This document shows positions 45,071-52,800 of a stretch of 55,107 nucleotides of DNA, one piece after another (position 1 is the stretch's first letter; every line of letters begins with the position of its first letter). A program made the position numbers and the translations under genes. The notes below the pieces were generated by a model, which saw only the letters and a list, made by a program, of their open reading frames with translations, did not search any database and had not been told where the DNA came from. Source of the stretch: Acidimicrobiales bacterium (GTDB taxonomy: Bacteria > Actinomycetota > Acidimicrobiia > Acidimicrobiales > Iamiaceae); NCBI GenBank assembly GCA_030447445.1, contig JAUJOW010000001.1, positions 644,538 through 699,644 of the forward strand, given 5' to 3'.

Positions 45071-46480
45071 TCAGGCCGGTGTCCAGGGCTCGCGGAGGCG
45101 GCGGAGCCAGGTGAGGACCTCTCGGCGGGTCATGGGGCCGCGGGCGTGCCACGGCTCGATCATCCCGTCCCGGGCGTAGGCGGCCAGCTCGGCACGGGCG
45201 TCAGCGAGACCGTCCGGGTCGATGGCGCAGCGCTTCGCGTCGGGATCGACCCCGAACACCCGCGCCGCGTTCAGGCCGAACACCTTCGCCTTCAGCTCGG
45301 CGGTGAGAGCCGGGTAGCCATGGCGCTCTTGCAGCTCGGGGGAGATCTGGAAGGCGCGGAAGGCCATGATCTGCGGCTGCGGTGAGCCGTACCACACGGC
45401 GTCGGTCCCCCACATGACGTTGTCGATGCCCACCCGCGACAGCAGCTTGCCGAGCATGTGCGCAGCCTCGGTGGGGCTGTCCAGCGTCTCCCGCCAGGTC
45501 GTGCCCAGCTCGGCGTGCACGTTGGAGTTCGGCGGGATGCCGTTGTCGTCGAGCGCCTTGACGAGGCTGTTCACCCCCCGGGCGGCGTCGGCGGGGTCGT
45601 ACGGGCCCTCTTCGGTCTGGTTCTCGTACGCGCCGTGGTACACGATGAAGTCGATGTCGGGGTACTGCTTGGCCACGGCCACCAGGTCCTCGGGGCCGTT
45701 GTGGCTGCGGTCGAACTCGAGGAGTGGCAACCCCTTGTGGGCGCACATGACTCGCACGCCCAGTTGGTGTGCCTTCTCGACGACGGGGAGGCCGACGGCA
45801 GGATCGTCGAGTGCGTACCCGCGCCCGTCGGGACCCCATGCCGTGTAGACCTTGAACGCGGCGACATCGCCGGTGTCGGCGGTCCTCTCCATCTCGTCGA
45901 GCCGCATCGCCAGCTCACCGCAGGTCGGCGCGATCACGTCGTGCAGCAGCACGCGGGCCTCGCCGCCGGCGGCGAGCGACTCGGCGAGCTGTCGGGTCTC
46001 GCGCTTCTCCTCCCACGGCAGCGGGGCGTCGAGCGGACCGGAGTTCGGAACATCGGACAGCAGGGAGATGGTCGTGTCGCTGGCCAGGAACATGTCGTGC
46101 AGGTAGGCCGTGCGGTCGACGCAGCGGTACGGGTCGGTCTCGGCGCACCCCGCCGGCACGAGGCCCAGGATCATGTCGGCGATTCGCTGCGCGTTCTGCC
46201 GCCAAGGTCCATCGGGCACGACGTGATGGGTGTGGATGTCGAAGATGAACTCGCCTCCCCCCGACAGCTCCAGCTCACAGGCCTCGAGATCCTCGGGTTC
46301 GGGAACCTCGAAGGAGCCACCCTGGCCGTTCGAGGTCGTCGGCCCCCGGTTGCTGTTGGGCGCTGCGCTGCCGCCCCCGCGGCCGGAGCCGCCCCCGTCG
46401 GAGGAGCAGGCGCCGAGGTTGTAGGTGGCGAGCACCGCGGCCACGCCGCCGGCGGTCTGGAGGCAGCGACGCCGGTCCAC
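45071..46480 (-). CDS. Exported amidohydrolase family protein (lipoprotein/Tat-like signal)
   Basis: A 469-residue protein. The N-terminus MDRRRCLQTAGGVAAVLATY leads to LGACSS, which looks both Tat-like and lipoprotein-like. A Ser/Gly linker follows, then an amidohydrolase TIM barrel (FDIHTHHVV at about 80, AHKGLPLLEF, IVYHGAYENQ, MWGTDAVWYG), of the PF04909 type. It is a surface hydrolase of unknown substrate. GTG 46480 is the only start supported; the upstream 280 nt to the divergent khtT gene hold no other gene but do hold the tRNA fragment at 46720. Confidence 0.82.
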   Translation of the reverse strand: MDRRRCLQTAGGVAAVLATYNLGACSSDGGGSGRGGGSAAPNSNRGPTTSNGQGGSFEVPEPEDLEACELELSGGGEFIFDIHTHHVVPDGPWRQNAQRIADMILGLVPAGCAETDPYRCVDRTAYLHDMFLASDTTISLLSDVPNSGPLDAPLPWEEKRETRQLAESLAAGGEARVLLHDVIAPTCGELAMRLDEMERTADTGDVAAFKVYTAWGPDGRGYALDDPAVGLPVVEKAHQLGVRVMCAHKGLPLLEFDRSHNGPEDLVAVAKQYPDIDFIVYHGAYENQTEEGPYDPADAARGVNSLVKALDDNGIPPNSNVHAELGTTWRETLDSPTEAAHMLGKLLSRVGIDNVMWGTDAVWYGSPQPQIMAFRAFQISPELQERHGYPALTAELKAKVFGLNAARVFGVDPDAKRCAIDPDGLADARAELAAYARDGMIEPWHARGPMTRREVLTWLRRLREPWTPA

Positions 46481-46719
46481 CCCGATGCGATCGGCGGCGA
46501 GAGCGGCCCGGTCGACCGCAGCCCGCTCGAGGGCACGGTCGCCGGGCGTGCGGGGCGGGGGGGAGGAACTCGCCGTTCGACGCCGGGCCTGGACGGAGCG
46601 GCAGCAACGGCTGGTGATCCGGCTGCTGTGCCAGTCGCCGTCGCCACGCGCTCATCGCCGAACACTACGACCGCCGGTGAGGCATCGTTCCGGGGCCCGC
46701 GGGCCGACCGATCCCGATC

Positions 46720-46755
46720 ACTCGAACCCCCGGCCTCTAGGTTGCTCACGTAGCG
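46720..46755 (-). repeat. Partial tRNA-Ala copy (possible att site)
   Basis: These 36 nt match 48500-48535 inside the intact tRNA-Ala gene with 33 identities, in the same orientation, exactly 1,780 nt away. The copied part spans anticodon arm, variable loop and T loop. Three changes break the anticodon stem, and no acceptor stem is present, so it is not a gene. It brackets khtTU with the true tRNA. Confidence 0.8.
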
Positions 46756-46756
46756 T
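46751..46756 (+). promoter_or_regulatory. -10-like hexamer of khtT
   Basis: TAGCGT, 6 nt before ATG 46763. It lies at the end of the tRNA-Ala fragment, so the promoter is partly made of the tRNA remnant. Confidence 0.5.
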
Positions 46757-46762
46757 CGGGTC

Positions 46763-47254
46763 ATGGCCGATGTAACCGAGACACAACTCCCGGGAGTTGG
46801 GGTCCGCCATGACTTCGTCACCAAGGACGGAAGCCGCATCGGAGTCCTGTGGCACCGCACGGGACGGCGGGAGCTCCTCCTCTACGACCGCGCCGATCCC
46901 GACGCCTGTCGGACGGTGATCAACCTCGACGCTGATGACACCCGCACGCTCGCGGAGCTGCTCGGGTCGTCTCGGGTGAGCGAGGCGCTGGGTGCCGTGC
47001 AGCAGCAGGTGCACGGGCTGGCAATCGACTGGGTCACCGTGCCCGCCGGTTCCGCCGTCGACGGTGCCGCGCTCGGTGACACTGCCGTTCGGACCCGCAC
47101 CGGCGCCTCCATCGTTGCCGTCATCCGCGAAGGAGCGACAGTCCCCTCCCCCGGTCCGGAGTTCGTCCTCGCCGGGGGTGACGTCACCGTTGCCGTCGGC
47201 ACGCCAGAGGGTCTGGAGAAGCTGCACGGACTGCTCGAGTCCCTCGACGGGTGA
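46763..47254 (+). CDS. K+/H+ antiporter regulatory subunit, KhtT-like
   Basis: A 163-residue soluble protein. The N-terminal half (LPGVGVRHDFVTKDG then RIGVLWHRTGRRELLLY) matches KhtT-type regulatory subunits; the C-terminal half is a TrkA-C (RCK-C) domain (AVRTRTGASIVAVIREG, FVLAGGDVTVAVGT) that senses cytoplasmic ligands such as nucleotides. It regulates the antiporter encoded directly downstream; the start of that gene overlaps this stop by 4 nt (GTGA). Codon use seems less extreme in GC than in the neighbours. Confidence 0.88.
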   Translation: MADVTETQLPGVGVRHDFVTKDGSRIGVLWHRTGRRELLLYDRADPDACRTVINLDADDTRTLAELLGSSRVSEALGAVQQQVHGLAIDWVTVPAGSAVDGAALGDTAVRTRTGASIVAVIREGATVPSPGPEFVLAGGDVTVAVGTPEGLEKLHGLLESLDG

Positions 47255-48426
47255 CGCTGCTCGCGGCCGCTTCTGACGAGGTCGCGGTCGCCTTCCTCGA
47301 ACTCGGTGCCGTCATCCTCGGGCTGGCGCTGGTCGCCCGTCTCTCGACCCGGCTCGGCATCAGCCCGATTCCCGCTTACCTGGTTGCGGGCCTCGCGTTC
47401 GGCGAGGGCGGCGTTGCCCGTATCGAAGTGACCGAAGACTTCGTCGAGCTCGGCTCGGAGATCGGGGTCATCCTGCTGCTGTTGACGCTCGGGCTCGAGT
47501 ACAGCGCCGAGGAGCTCCGGGGCGGGTTGCGACGGGGTGTGCCTGCTGGTGCGCTCGACTTCGGTGTGAACTTCGTGCCCGGCGTCGTCGCCGCGTTCAT
47601 CCTCGGCTGGGATGGGAAGTCGGCGCTGCTGCTCGGCGGCGTCACCTACATCTCCTCTTCCGGCGTCATCTCGAAACTGCTCTCGGACCTGCAGCGCCTC
47701 GGGAACCGAGAGACACCGACGATCCTGTCGATCCTCGTCATCGAAGACCTCGTGATGGCGCTGTACCTGCCCCTTATCGGCGTCATCCTCGCTGGGAGCG
47801 ACCTGCCCGAAGGCGTCATAGCCGTCGCCGCTGCGGTCGCGGTCGTAGCCCTCATCCTCACCGCCGCCCTGCGCTATGGCAACGTCCTCAGCCGTGCCCT
47901 CTTCAGTCGGTCGGATGAGGTCGTACTGCTGAGCCTGCTCGGCGTGACACTGGTGGTTGCAGGTCTTGCGCAGCAGGTGCAGGTCTCAGCGGCGGTCGGT
48001 GCGTTCCTCGTCGGGATCGCGGTCTCGGGCCCACTGCAGGAGCGGGCGGCGGCGCTCATCGGACCACTGCGCGACCTCTTCGCGGCGACGTTCTTCCTCT
48101 TCTTCTCGTTTCAGATCGACCCTCGCGACCTGCTCCCGGTCGCGGGCGCGACGGCTGCGCTGGCGCTGGTAACGGGTAGTACGAAGCTGCTGACCGGCTG
48201 GTGGGGCGCCCGCCGGGCGGGGATAGGCACCCCCGGACGTATCCGCGCCGGCACAGCGCTCGTCGCCCGAGGAGAGTTCTCGATTGTGATCGCCGGCCTC
48301 GGCGGCGCCGCCGGAGTTGACGCCGCCCTGGCCCCACTCGCAGCCGCGTACGTGCTCCTGATGGCGGTCGCGGGGCCGGTGCTCACGCGCTACGCCGACC
48401 TCATCGGGAGATCGCGCACTGCTTGA
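47251..48426 (+). CDS. K+/H+ antiporter, KhtU/CPA2-like
   Basis: A 391-residue CPA2-type cation:proton antiporter with about 12-13 membrane helices. The conserved ion-site segment is ILVIEDLVMALYLPL; other landmarks are LLTLGLEYSAEEL and ARGEFSIVIAGLG. It lacks the C-terminal TrkA-N/C domain of KefB, which fits with its regulator being the separate KhtT-like protein. K+ efflux coupled to H+ uptake under alkaline or osmotic stress is inferred from the pairing. It ends 58 nt before the tRNA-Ala gene. Confidence 0.9.
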   Translation: MTLLAAASDEVAVAFLELGAVILGLALVARLSTRLGISPIPAYLVAGLAFGEGGVARIEVTEDFVELGSEIGVILLLLTLGLEYSAEELRGGLRRGVPAGALDFGVNFVPGVVAAFILGWDGKSALLLGGVTYISSSGVISKLLSDLQRLGNRETPTILSILVIEDLVMALYLPLIGVILAGSDLPEGVIAVAAAVAVVALILTAALRYGNVLSRALFSRSDEVVLLSLLGVTLVVAGLAQQVQVSAAVGAFLVGIAVSGPLQERAAALIGPLRDLFAATFFLFFSFQIDPRDLLPVAGATAALALVTGSTKLLTGWWGARRAGIGTPGRIRAGTALVARGEFSIVIAGLGGAAGVDAALAPLAAAYVLLMAVAGPVLTRYADLIGRSRTA

Positions 48427-48483
48427 TCTTCGTCTCGGGCGCTGCCGGCAGGCTCGGCTCTTCCAGCGACTTCCCGGGTCATC

Positions 48484-48560
48484 TGGTGGAGGTGAGGGGA
48501 CTCGAACCCCCGGCCTCTACGTTGCGAACGTAGCGCTCTCGCCAGCTGAGCTACACCCCC
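48484..48560 (-). tRNA. tRNA-Ala(CGC)
   Basis: On the minus strand: acceptor GGGGGTG/CACCTCC with the G3-U70 pair that identifies alanine tRNAs, D arm, anticodon stem CTACG/CGTAG with loop TTCGCAA (anticodon CGC), T loop TTCGAGT, discriminator A and an encoded CCA (48484-48486). TAGAGT at 48572-48577 is a good -10 box. A partial copy lies 1,780 nt away. Confidence 0.95.
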
Positions 48561-48710
48561 GTCGGGATCGCACTCTAGCGTTCCCTCGTTTCCCGACCGC
48601 CGACGTACGCGGCCGCCGAAGTACGTGGTGGAGAAGGTGGCGGCGGAACAGACCCTGGATGGGGACGTCGGAAGCCCTACGTTCGGTGGCATTCGCGCCG
48701 ATGGAAGAGC

Positions 48711-49145
48711 ATGACCCTCCGTACCCCCCGAGTGGTCCGAGCGGGGCTCGTCGCCCTCGCCCTGGCCGCCGTCCTGAGCAGCTGCTACTCCTCACCGCGC
48801 GGTGAGGCCCTCCGGCTCCTGAACCAGGATCGCACCAGTCGAGGCGTTCCGGCCCTCGGATCCCACAGCCAGCTCGATGCGAAGGCCCAAGCCTGGGCGG
48901 AGCGGCTGGCTCGGGAGAACCGCCTCTACCACTCGAACCTCAGCTCGGGCATCACGGCCTGCTGGCGCAGCCTCGGCGAGAACGTCGGCTACGGCAGCTC
49001 CATCGCTCAGGTCCAGGAGGCCTACATGAACTCCCCCGGTCACCGGGCCAACATCCTGAACGCCAAGTTCGACCGGGTCGGTATCGGCGTGGCCTACAAC
49101 GGCAGCCGGGTCTACACGGTCCAGGTGTTCATGGACTCCTGCTGA
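48711..49145 (+). CDS. CAP (SCP/PR-1) domain secreted protein
   Basis: A 144-residue exported protein. Signal LALAAVLSSC ends in a lipobox-like Cys; the CAP domain follows at once: ALRLLNQDRTSRGVPALG, AWAERLARENRLYHS, LGENVGYG, SPGHRANILNAKFDRVGIGV. The putative cavity His (in YHSNL and SPGHR) and Glu (in GENV) are present. CAP proteins act outside the cell in binding or hydrolysing roles that are poorly known in bacteria. ATG 48711 has GGAAGAG before it; TACGTT at 48678 is a plausible -10. Confidence 0.88.
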   Translation: MTLRTPRVVRAGLVALALAAVLSSCYSSPRGEALRLLNQDRTSRGVPALGSHSQLDAKAQAWAERLARENRLYHSNLSSGITACWRSLGENVGYGSSIAQVQEAYMNSPGHRANILNAKFDRVGIGVAYNGSRVYTVQVFMDSC

Positions 49146-49161
49146 CGAACCACGGGCCCGG

Positions 49162-49180
49162 GCCCTCGGAAACCGAGGGT
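49162..49180. repeat. Palindromic element, tandem copy 3
   Basis: GCCCTCGG-AAA-CCGAGGGT, within a direct repeat of 61 nt that starts at 49145 and again at 49206. It begins right after the CAP gene stop. Confidence 0.7.
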
Positions 49181-49222
49181 GGGAGCCCACGGGATGGACC
49201 GGGCCACGAACCACGGGCCCGG

Positions 49223-49241
49223 ACCCTCGGAAACCGAGGGT
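49223..49241. repeat. Palindromic element, tandem copy 4
   Basis: ACCCTCGG-AAA-CCGAGGGT, a perfect 8-bp stem in the second 61-nt repeat, 48 nt before the stop of the convergent SepX-like gene. Confidence 0.7.
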
Positions 49242-49288
49242 GGGAGCCCACGCTATGGAGGGGACAGGGGCGGGGGGGACCCCGGTGG

Positions 49289-49792
49289 TCAGCTCGAGGC
49301 GGAGCGACGCAGCAGCAGCGCGGGGTCCTGTTGGCCCGGCGCCGGCAGGTAGCGGACCTTGGCGGCCCGCTCGGCGGCGGCCTTGCGGGCCTGCACGAGC
49401 AGCCACACGTACCCGGCGAGCATGGCGTCGATGCCGAGGTGGAGCCACACGGCGGGGCTGCCGAGGAGAAGGGCCAGCACGAAGGTGAGCGCGGCGGCGG
49501 CCACCAGGGTGACCAGGACGTCACGCCGGCGGCGCTTGCCCTCGCTGCGGGTGGCCGGTGCGCCCGGGCCGTGGTGGACCGGGCGGTGACCGGTCGGGAT
49601 CGGCGCGGTGCGCCGGGGCGCTCGGGCGGTCGCCGACCGGCCTCCCGGCGCCGCCCGCTCCAGGATCGACAGCTGGCGGCGGAACGAGGAGATGGAGTCC
49701 GCCGGGCGAGCCTCTCGCCGATGGCGCACGTAGGGCGGCAGGAGGAACGCTGCCCATGCCCCAGCGAGGATGAGTAGCACCATGAGACCCAC
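49289..49792 (-). CDS. SepX/GlpR-like actinobacterial membrane protein
   Basis: A 167-residue protein: an N-terminal membrane helix (MVLLILAGAWAAFLLPPYV) followed by charged VRHRRE, a disordered Arg-rich middle, and two membrane helices near the C-terminus (LVTLVAAAALTFVLALLLG and DAMLAGYVWLLVQ). This layout and its place downstream of galU, moeA and moa genes match the actinobacterial SepX/GlpR family, which in Streptomyces acts at the divisome. GTG 49792 is chosen since TAGGCG ends 6 nt before it; ATG 9 nt further is possible. Family call is moderate. Confidence 0.65.
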   Translation of the reverse strand: MGLMVLLILAGAWAAFLLPPYVRHRREARPADSISSFRRQLSILERAAPGGRSATARAPRRTAPIPTGHRPVHHGPGAPATRSEGKRRRRDVLVTLVAAAALTFVLALLLGSPAVWLHLGIDAMLAGYVWLLVQARKAAAERAAKVRYLPAPGQQDPALLLRRSASS

Positions 49793-49798
49793 GCTCCG

Positions 49799-49804
49799 CG
49801 CCTA
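49799..49804 (-). promoter_or_regulatory. -10-like hexamer of SepX-like gene
   Basis: TAGGCG on the minus strand, 6 nt before GTG 49792. Confidence 0.4.
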
Positions 49805-49951
49805 CTTCCTTTGCGATCAGGACCGTATCCACAGCCACCAGCTCGGTGGTGGATGGGTTGCGGTCGGGGGTCTGGAGGGTGAACAGGTCCGGTTCCGGCC
49901 GGACAGAACGTTACGGTTCTACTACGGAACGGCGAAGTGCGACAACCGCCC

Positions 49952-50452
49952 TCATCGGTCGATGTCGTCCATGGCCGGCGGTCGCCGGTAGACGCCCGAG
50001 CGCCCACCGGTCTTCTCCCAGAGGGCCAGGTCGCCGATGACCATGGCCCGGTCGGCCGACTTGCACATGTCGTAGATGGTGAGCGCGGCCACCGAGCAGG
50101 CGGTGAGCGCCTCCATCTCGACTCCGGTGCGGTCGACGGTGTCGACGTGGGCCTCCACCTCGATGAAGTCGTCCTCGATGCGGAAGTTGACGAGCACCGC
50201 CCCGACGAGCAGGGGGTGGCAGAGCGGGATGAGGTCGGCGGTGCGCTTGGCGGCCTGGATGCCGGCGACGCGGGCCACGGACAACACGTCGCCCTTGCCG
50301 ATGCCACCACGAGCCACGAGGGAGGTGGTCTCGGGCTGCATGTAGACCCGGCCCCGGGCGATCGCCCGCCGGTGCGACGGCTCCTTGGGGGTGACGTCGA
50401 CCATGCGGGCCCGGCCGAGGGGATCGAGGTGGGTGAGGCCGCGGTCTGACAT
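49952..50452 (-). CDS. moaC: Cyclic pyranopterin monophosphate synthase MoaC
   Basis: A 166-residue MoaC, acting after MoaA in molybdenum cofactor synthesis to form cyclic pyranopterin monophosphate. Signatures are THLDPLGRARMVDVTPK, AAKRTADLIPLCHPL, and TGVEMEALTACSVAALTIYDM, including the catalytic Lys of MCKSADR. The protein is complete. ATG 50452 follows TACACT by 6 nt. The 159-nt gap to the SepX-like gene shows no other gene. Next to moaA and moeA. Confidence 0.95.
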   Translation of the reverse strand: MSDRGLTHLDPLGRARMVDVTPKEPSHRRAIARGRVYMQPETTSLVARGGIGKGDVLSVARVAGIQAAKRTADLIPLCHPLLVGAVLVNFRIEDDFIEVEAHVDTVDRTGVEMEALTACSVAALTIYDMCKSADRAMVIGDLALWEKTGGRSGVYRRPPAMDDIDR

Positions 50453-50458
50453 GGCCGA

Positions 50459-50464
50459 AGTGTA
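50459..50464 (-). promoter_or_regulatory. -10-like hexamer of moaC
   Basis: TACACT on the minus strand, 6 nt before ATG 50452. Confidence 0.5.
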
Positions 50465-50504
50465 GGGGGACCGCCGAGGGGCGGCCGCTCCGGCCTCCGA
50501 CCGG

Positions 50505-51491
50505 TCAGCCGCCGATCTGGCTCATCGACCGGCCGGGGCGGATGAACGCGGGCTGTCCGATCTGGTGCCCGGGGCCCTTGGCGGCGACGGTGCCGGCGAT
50601 GGCCGCGGCCAGCTCGGCGTCGTCGGCGCCGGCCCGGAGGAGGTGCCGCAGATCGGTCTCGTCGGTGGCGAAGAGGCAGGCCCGGAGCTTGCCGTCGGCG
50701 GTGAGCCGGATGCGGTCGCACGACGCGCAGAACGGCTCGGTGACGCTGCCGATCACCCCGATCTCACCGGCACCGTCCCGGTAGCGCCAGCGGGTGGCGG
50801 GTTCGTGGCCGCGAGCTACCGGCACGAGCGGGAAGGCGGCGTCGACGGCGGCCACGATCTCGGCCGCCGGCACGACCCGGTGCGCCGCCCACGCGCCGTC
50901 GGCGTCGAGAGGCATGAACTCGATGAAGCGAACCGTCACGCCCCGTTCGCGCCCGAAGGCCGCGAAGTCGACCACCTCGTCGTCGTTGACGCCCCGCATG
51001 ACGACGACGTTCAGCTTGACGGGGGCGAGCCCGGCGGCCACGGCGGCGTCGATGCCTTCCAGGACCCGTGGCAGCTCGTCGCGGCGCGTGAGGGTGGTGA
51101 AGCGGTCACGGCGCAGGGAGTCGCAGGACACGTTGATGCGAGCGAGGCCGGCGGTGGCCAGGTCGTCGGCGATGGTTCGCAACGTCGATCCGTTGGTGGT
51201 CAGCGACAGGTCGGTGCCGAGGGCGGCGAGCTTGGCCACGAGCACCGGCAGGTGAGCCCGGAGGGTCGGCTCCCCGCCGGTGAGGCGGATCCCGTCGATG
51301 CCGAAACGACCGACCAACACGCCGGCCACCCGTTCGATCTCCTCGAAGGTGAGCACCTCCGAGCGGGGCAGCCAGGCCATCCCCTCGGCCGGCATGCAGT
51401 ACACGCAGCGGTGGTTGCAGCGGTCGGTGACCGAGATGCGCAGGTCGCGGTGCACCCGGCCGTAGCTGTCGACCAGGGGCTGGGTGACCAC
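50505..51491 (-). CDS. moaA: GTP 3',8-cyclase MoaA
   Basis: A 328-residue radical SAM enzyme, first step of molybdenum cofactor synthesis. The N-terminal 4Fe-4S site is Cys25, 29 and 32 (CNHRCVYC); the SAM motif GGEPTLR follows; the C-terminal cluster is CASCDRIRL plus a later Cys in RACLF. The last two residues are the essential Gly-Gly. GTG 51491 follows TAGCCT by 6 nt. Transcribed in the same direction as moeA and galU. Confidence 0.96.
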   Translation of the reverse strand: MVTQPLVDSYGRVHRDLRISVTDRCNHRCVYCMPAEGMAWLPRSEVLTFEEIERVAGVLVGRFGIDGIRLTGGEPTLRAHLPVLVAKLAALGTDLSLTTNGSTLRTIADDLATAGLARINVSCDSLRRDRFTTLTRRDELPRVLEGIDAAVAAGLAPVKLNVVVMRGVNDDEVVDFAAFGRERGVTVRFIEFMPLDADGAWAAHRVVPAAEIVAAVDAAFPLVPVARGHEPATRWRYRDGAGEIGVIGSVTEPFCASCDRIRLTADGKLRACLFATDETDLRHLLRAGADDAELAAAIAGTVAAKGPGHQIGQPAFIRPGRSMSQIGG

Positions 51492-51497
51492 GGAGCC

Positions 51498-51503
51498 AGG
51501 CTA
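51498..51503 (-). promoter_or_regulatory. -10-like hexamer of moaA
   Basis: TAGCCT on the minus strand, 6 nt before GTG 51491. Confidence 0.5.
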
Positions 51504-51541
51504 CGGCGACAGCAGGGCCGCCCGCGCCGGCGGGGTGGTGA

Positions 51542-52792
51542 TCAGCCGGCGGCGTCCGGGGCGTCGGGGTCGATGAGCACGACGGTGACCGCTTCCCCGG
51601 CGGACACGCCGTCGCCGTCGGCCAGCACTGCGAGCCCGTCGGCACCCGCGGTGGCGGCGAGCTGGTGCGAACCTTGGCTGGCGACGGCCTCGGCGTGGAA
51701 GCGCTCGCCGTCGAAGCGGGTGCGCACCCGGACGTAGTGGGTCTTGCCGTCGGCCCGGCGGTGCAGCCCCGAGGTGGCGGTGGCCGGCACCGTCGGGCGG
51801 TCGAGGGCAGCGTGGCCGGCCATGCGCCGCAACCCAGGCCGAGCCAGGAGCTCGAACGACACCAGCGACGAGACCGGGTTTCCCGGCAGGCCGAGCACCG
51901 GGACGGCCCTTCCGTCGGGCGCCGACAGCACCCCGGTGGCGAACGGCTTGGCCGGCTTGATGGCGACCTGCACCCAGGCCATGGCGGCGATGCGGTCGAG
52001 CACCACCTTCACCACGTCGAAGTCGCCCATGCTGACGCCGCCGCTGGTGACGAGGGCGTCGCAGCGGGCGGCCCCGTCGGTGAGCGCGGCGATGACGGCC
52101 TCTTCGTCGTCGGGGACCAGCCCGAGGTCGACGGCGTGGAAGCCGCTGCGCTCGACCAGGGCCAGGAGCATCGCCCGGTTGGAGTCCCGGATCTGGCCCG
52201 GCCCGAGCGGTAGGCCGGCCGGGACCAGCTCGTCGCCGGTCGACAGGACCCCCACCCAGGGCCGGGGCACCACCTCCACGTCGGCTCGTCCGAGGCTGGC
52301 CAGGACACCGAGGTGGGCAGGACCGAGCGTCGTCCCGGGGGCGAGCACCTCGGCGCCCACGGACACGTCCTCCCCCGCCTCCCGCACGCTTGTGCCCGGG
52401 GCCACCTGGTCGGCCACGTCCACCTCGGTGCCGTCGGCCACCGGGGTGGTGCGCTCGACCATCACGACGGCGTCGGCGGCGGGCGGCAGCGGGGCACCGG
52501 TCATGATCCGCACCGCCTCGCCGGCGCCGACGGGATGCTCGCTGGCGGCGCCGGCGGCCACGGTGGCCACGACCCGCAGGCGGCGGGGCGAGGCGCTCGA
52601 CGCCCCGGCCGTGTCGGCGGCCCGCACGGCGTACCCGTCCATGGCCGAGTTGGCGAACGGGGGCACCGCCTCGGTGGCCACCACCGGGACGGTGGTAACG
52701 CAGCCGAGGGCATCGGCGAGAGGCAGCGACCGGGGCGGGAGGGGCGGGCACCGCTCGAGCACGAGCCCGCGGGCTTCGAGCAGGGTGATCAC
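51542..52792 (-). CDS. moeA: Molybdopterin molybdenumtransferase MoeA
   Basis: A 416-residue MoeA, inserting molybdenum into adenylated molybdopterin. Signatures: PPFANSAMDGYAVRAAD, RIMTGAPLPPAADAVVMVE, GVLSTGDELV, SGGVSMGDFD and GLPGNPVSSLVSFEL. Full length. It starts 8 nt after the galU stop, so the two are probably co-transcribed, as galU-moeA are in mycobacteria. Confidence 0.95.
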   Translation of the reverse strand: MITLLEARGLVLERCPPLPPRSLPLADALGCVTTVPVVATEAVPPFANSAMDGYAVRAADTAGASSASPRRLRVVATVAAGAASEHPVGAGEAVRIMTGAPLPPAADAVVMVERTTPVADGTEVDVADQVAPGTSVREAGEDVSVGAEVLAPGTTLGPAHLGVLASLGRADVEVVPRPWVGVLSTGDELVPAGLPLGPGQIRDSNRAMLLALVERSGFHAVDLGLVPDDEEAVIAALTDGAARCDALVTSGGVSMGDFDVVKVVLDRIAAMAWVQVAIKPAKPFATGVLSAPDGRAVPVLGLPGNPVSSLVSFELLARPGLRRMAGHAALDRPTVPATATSGLHRRADGKTHYVRVRTRFDGERFHAEAVASQGSHQLAATAGADGLAVLADGDGVSAGEAVTVVLIDPDAPDAAG

Positions 52793-52800
52793 GGCCGGGC

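Noticed and set aside
46720-46755. Functional second tRNA-Ala
   Set aside because: No acceptor stem or D arm, and the anticodon stem is broken.
50453-51541. Molybdenum cofactor riboswitch before moaA or moaC
   Set aside because: Promoter hexamers lie 6 nt before the starts, leaving no room for a leader RNA.
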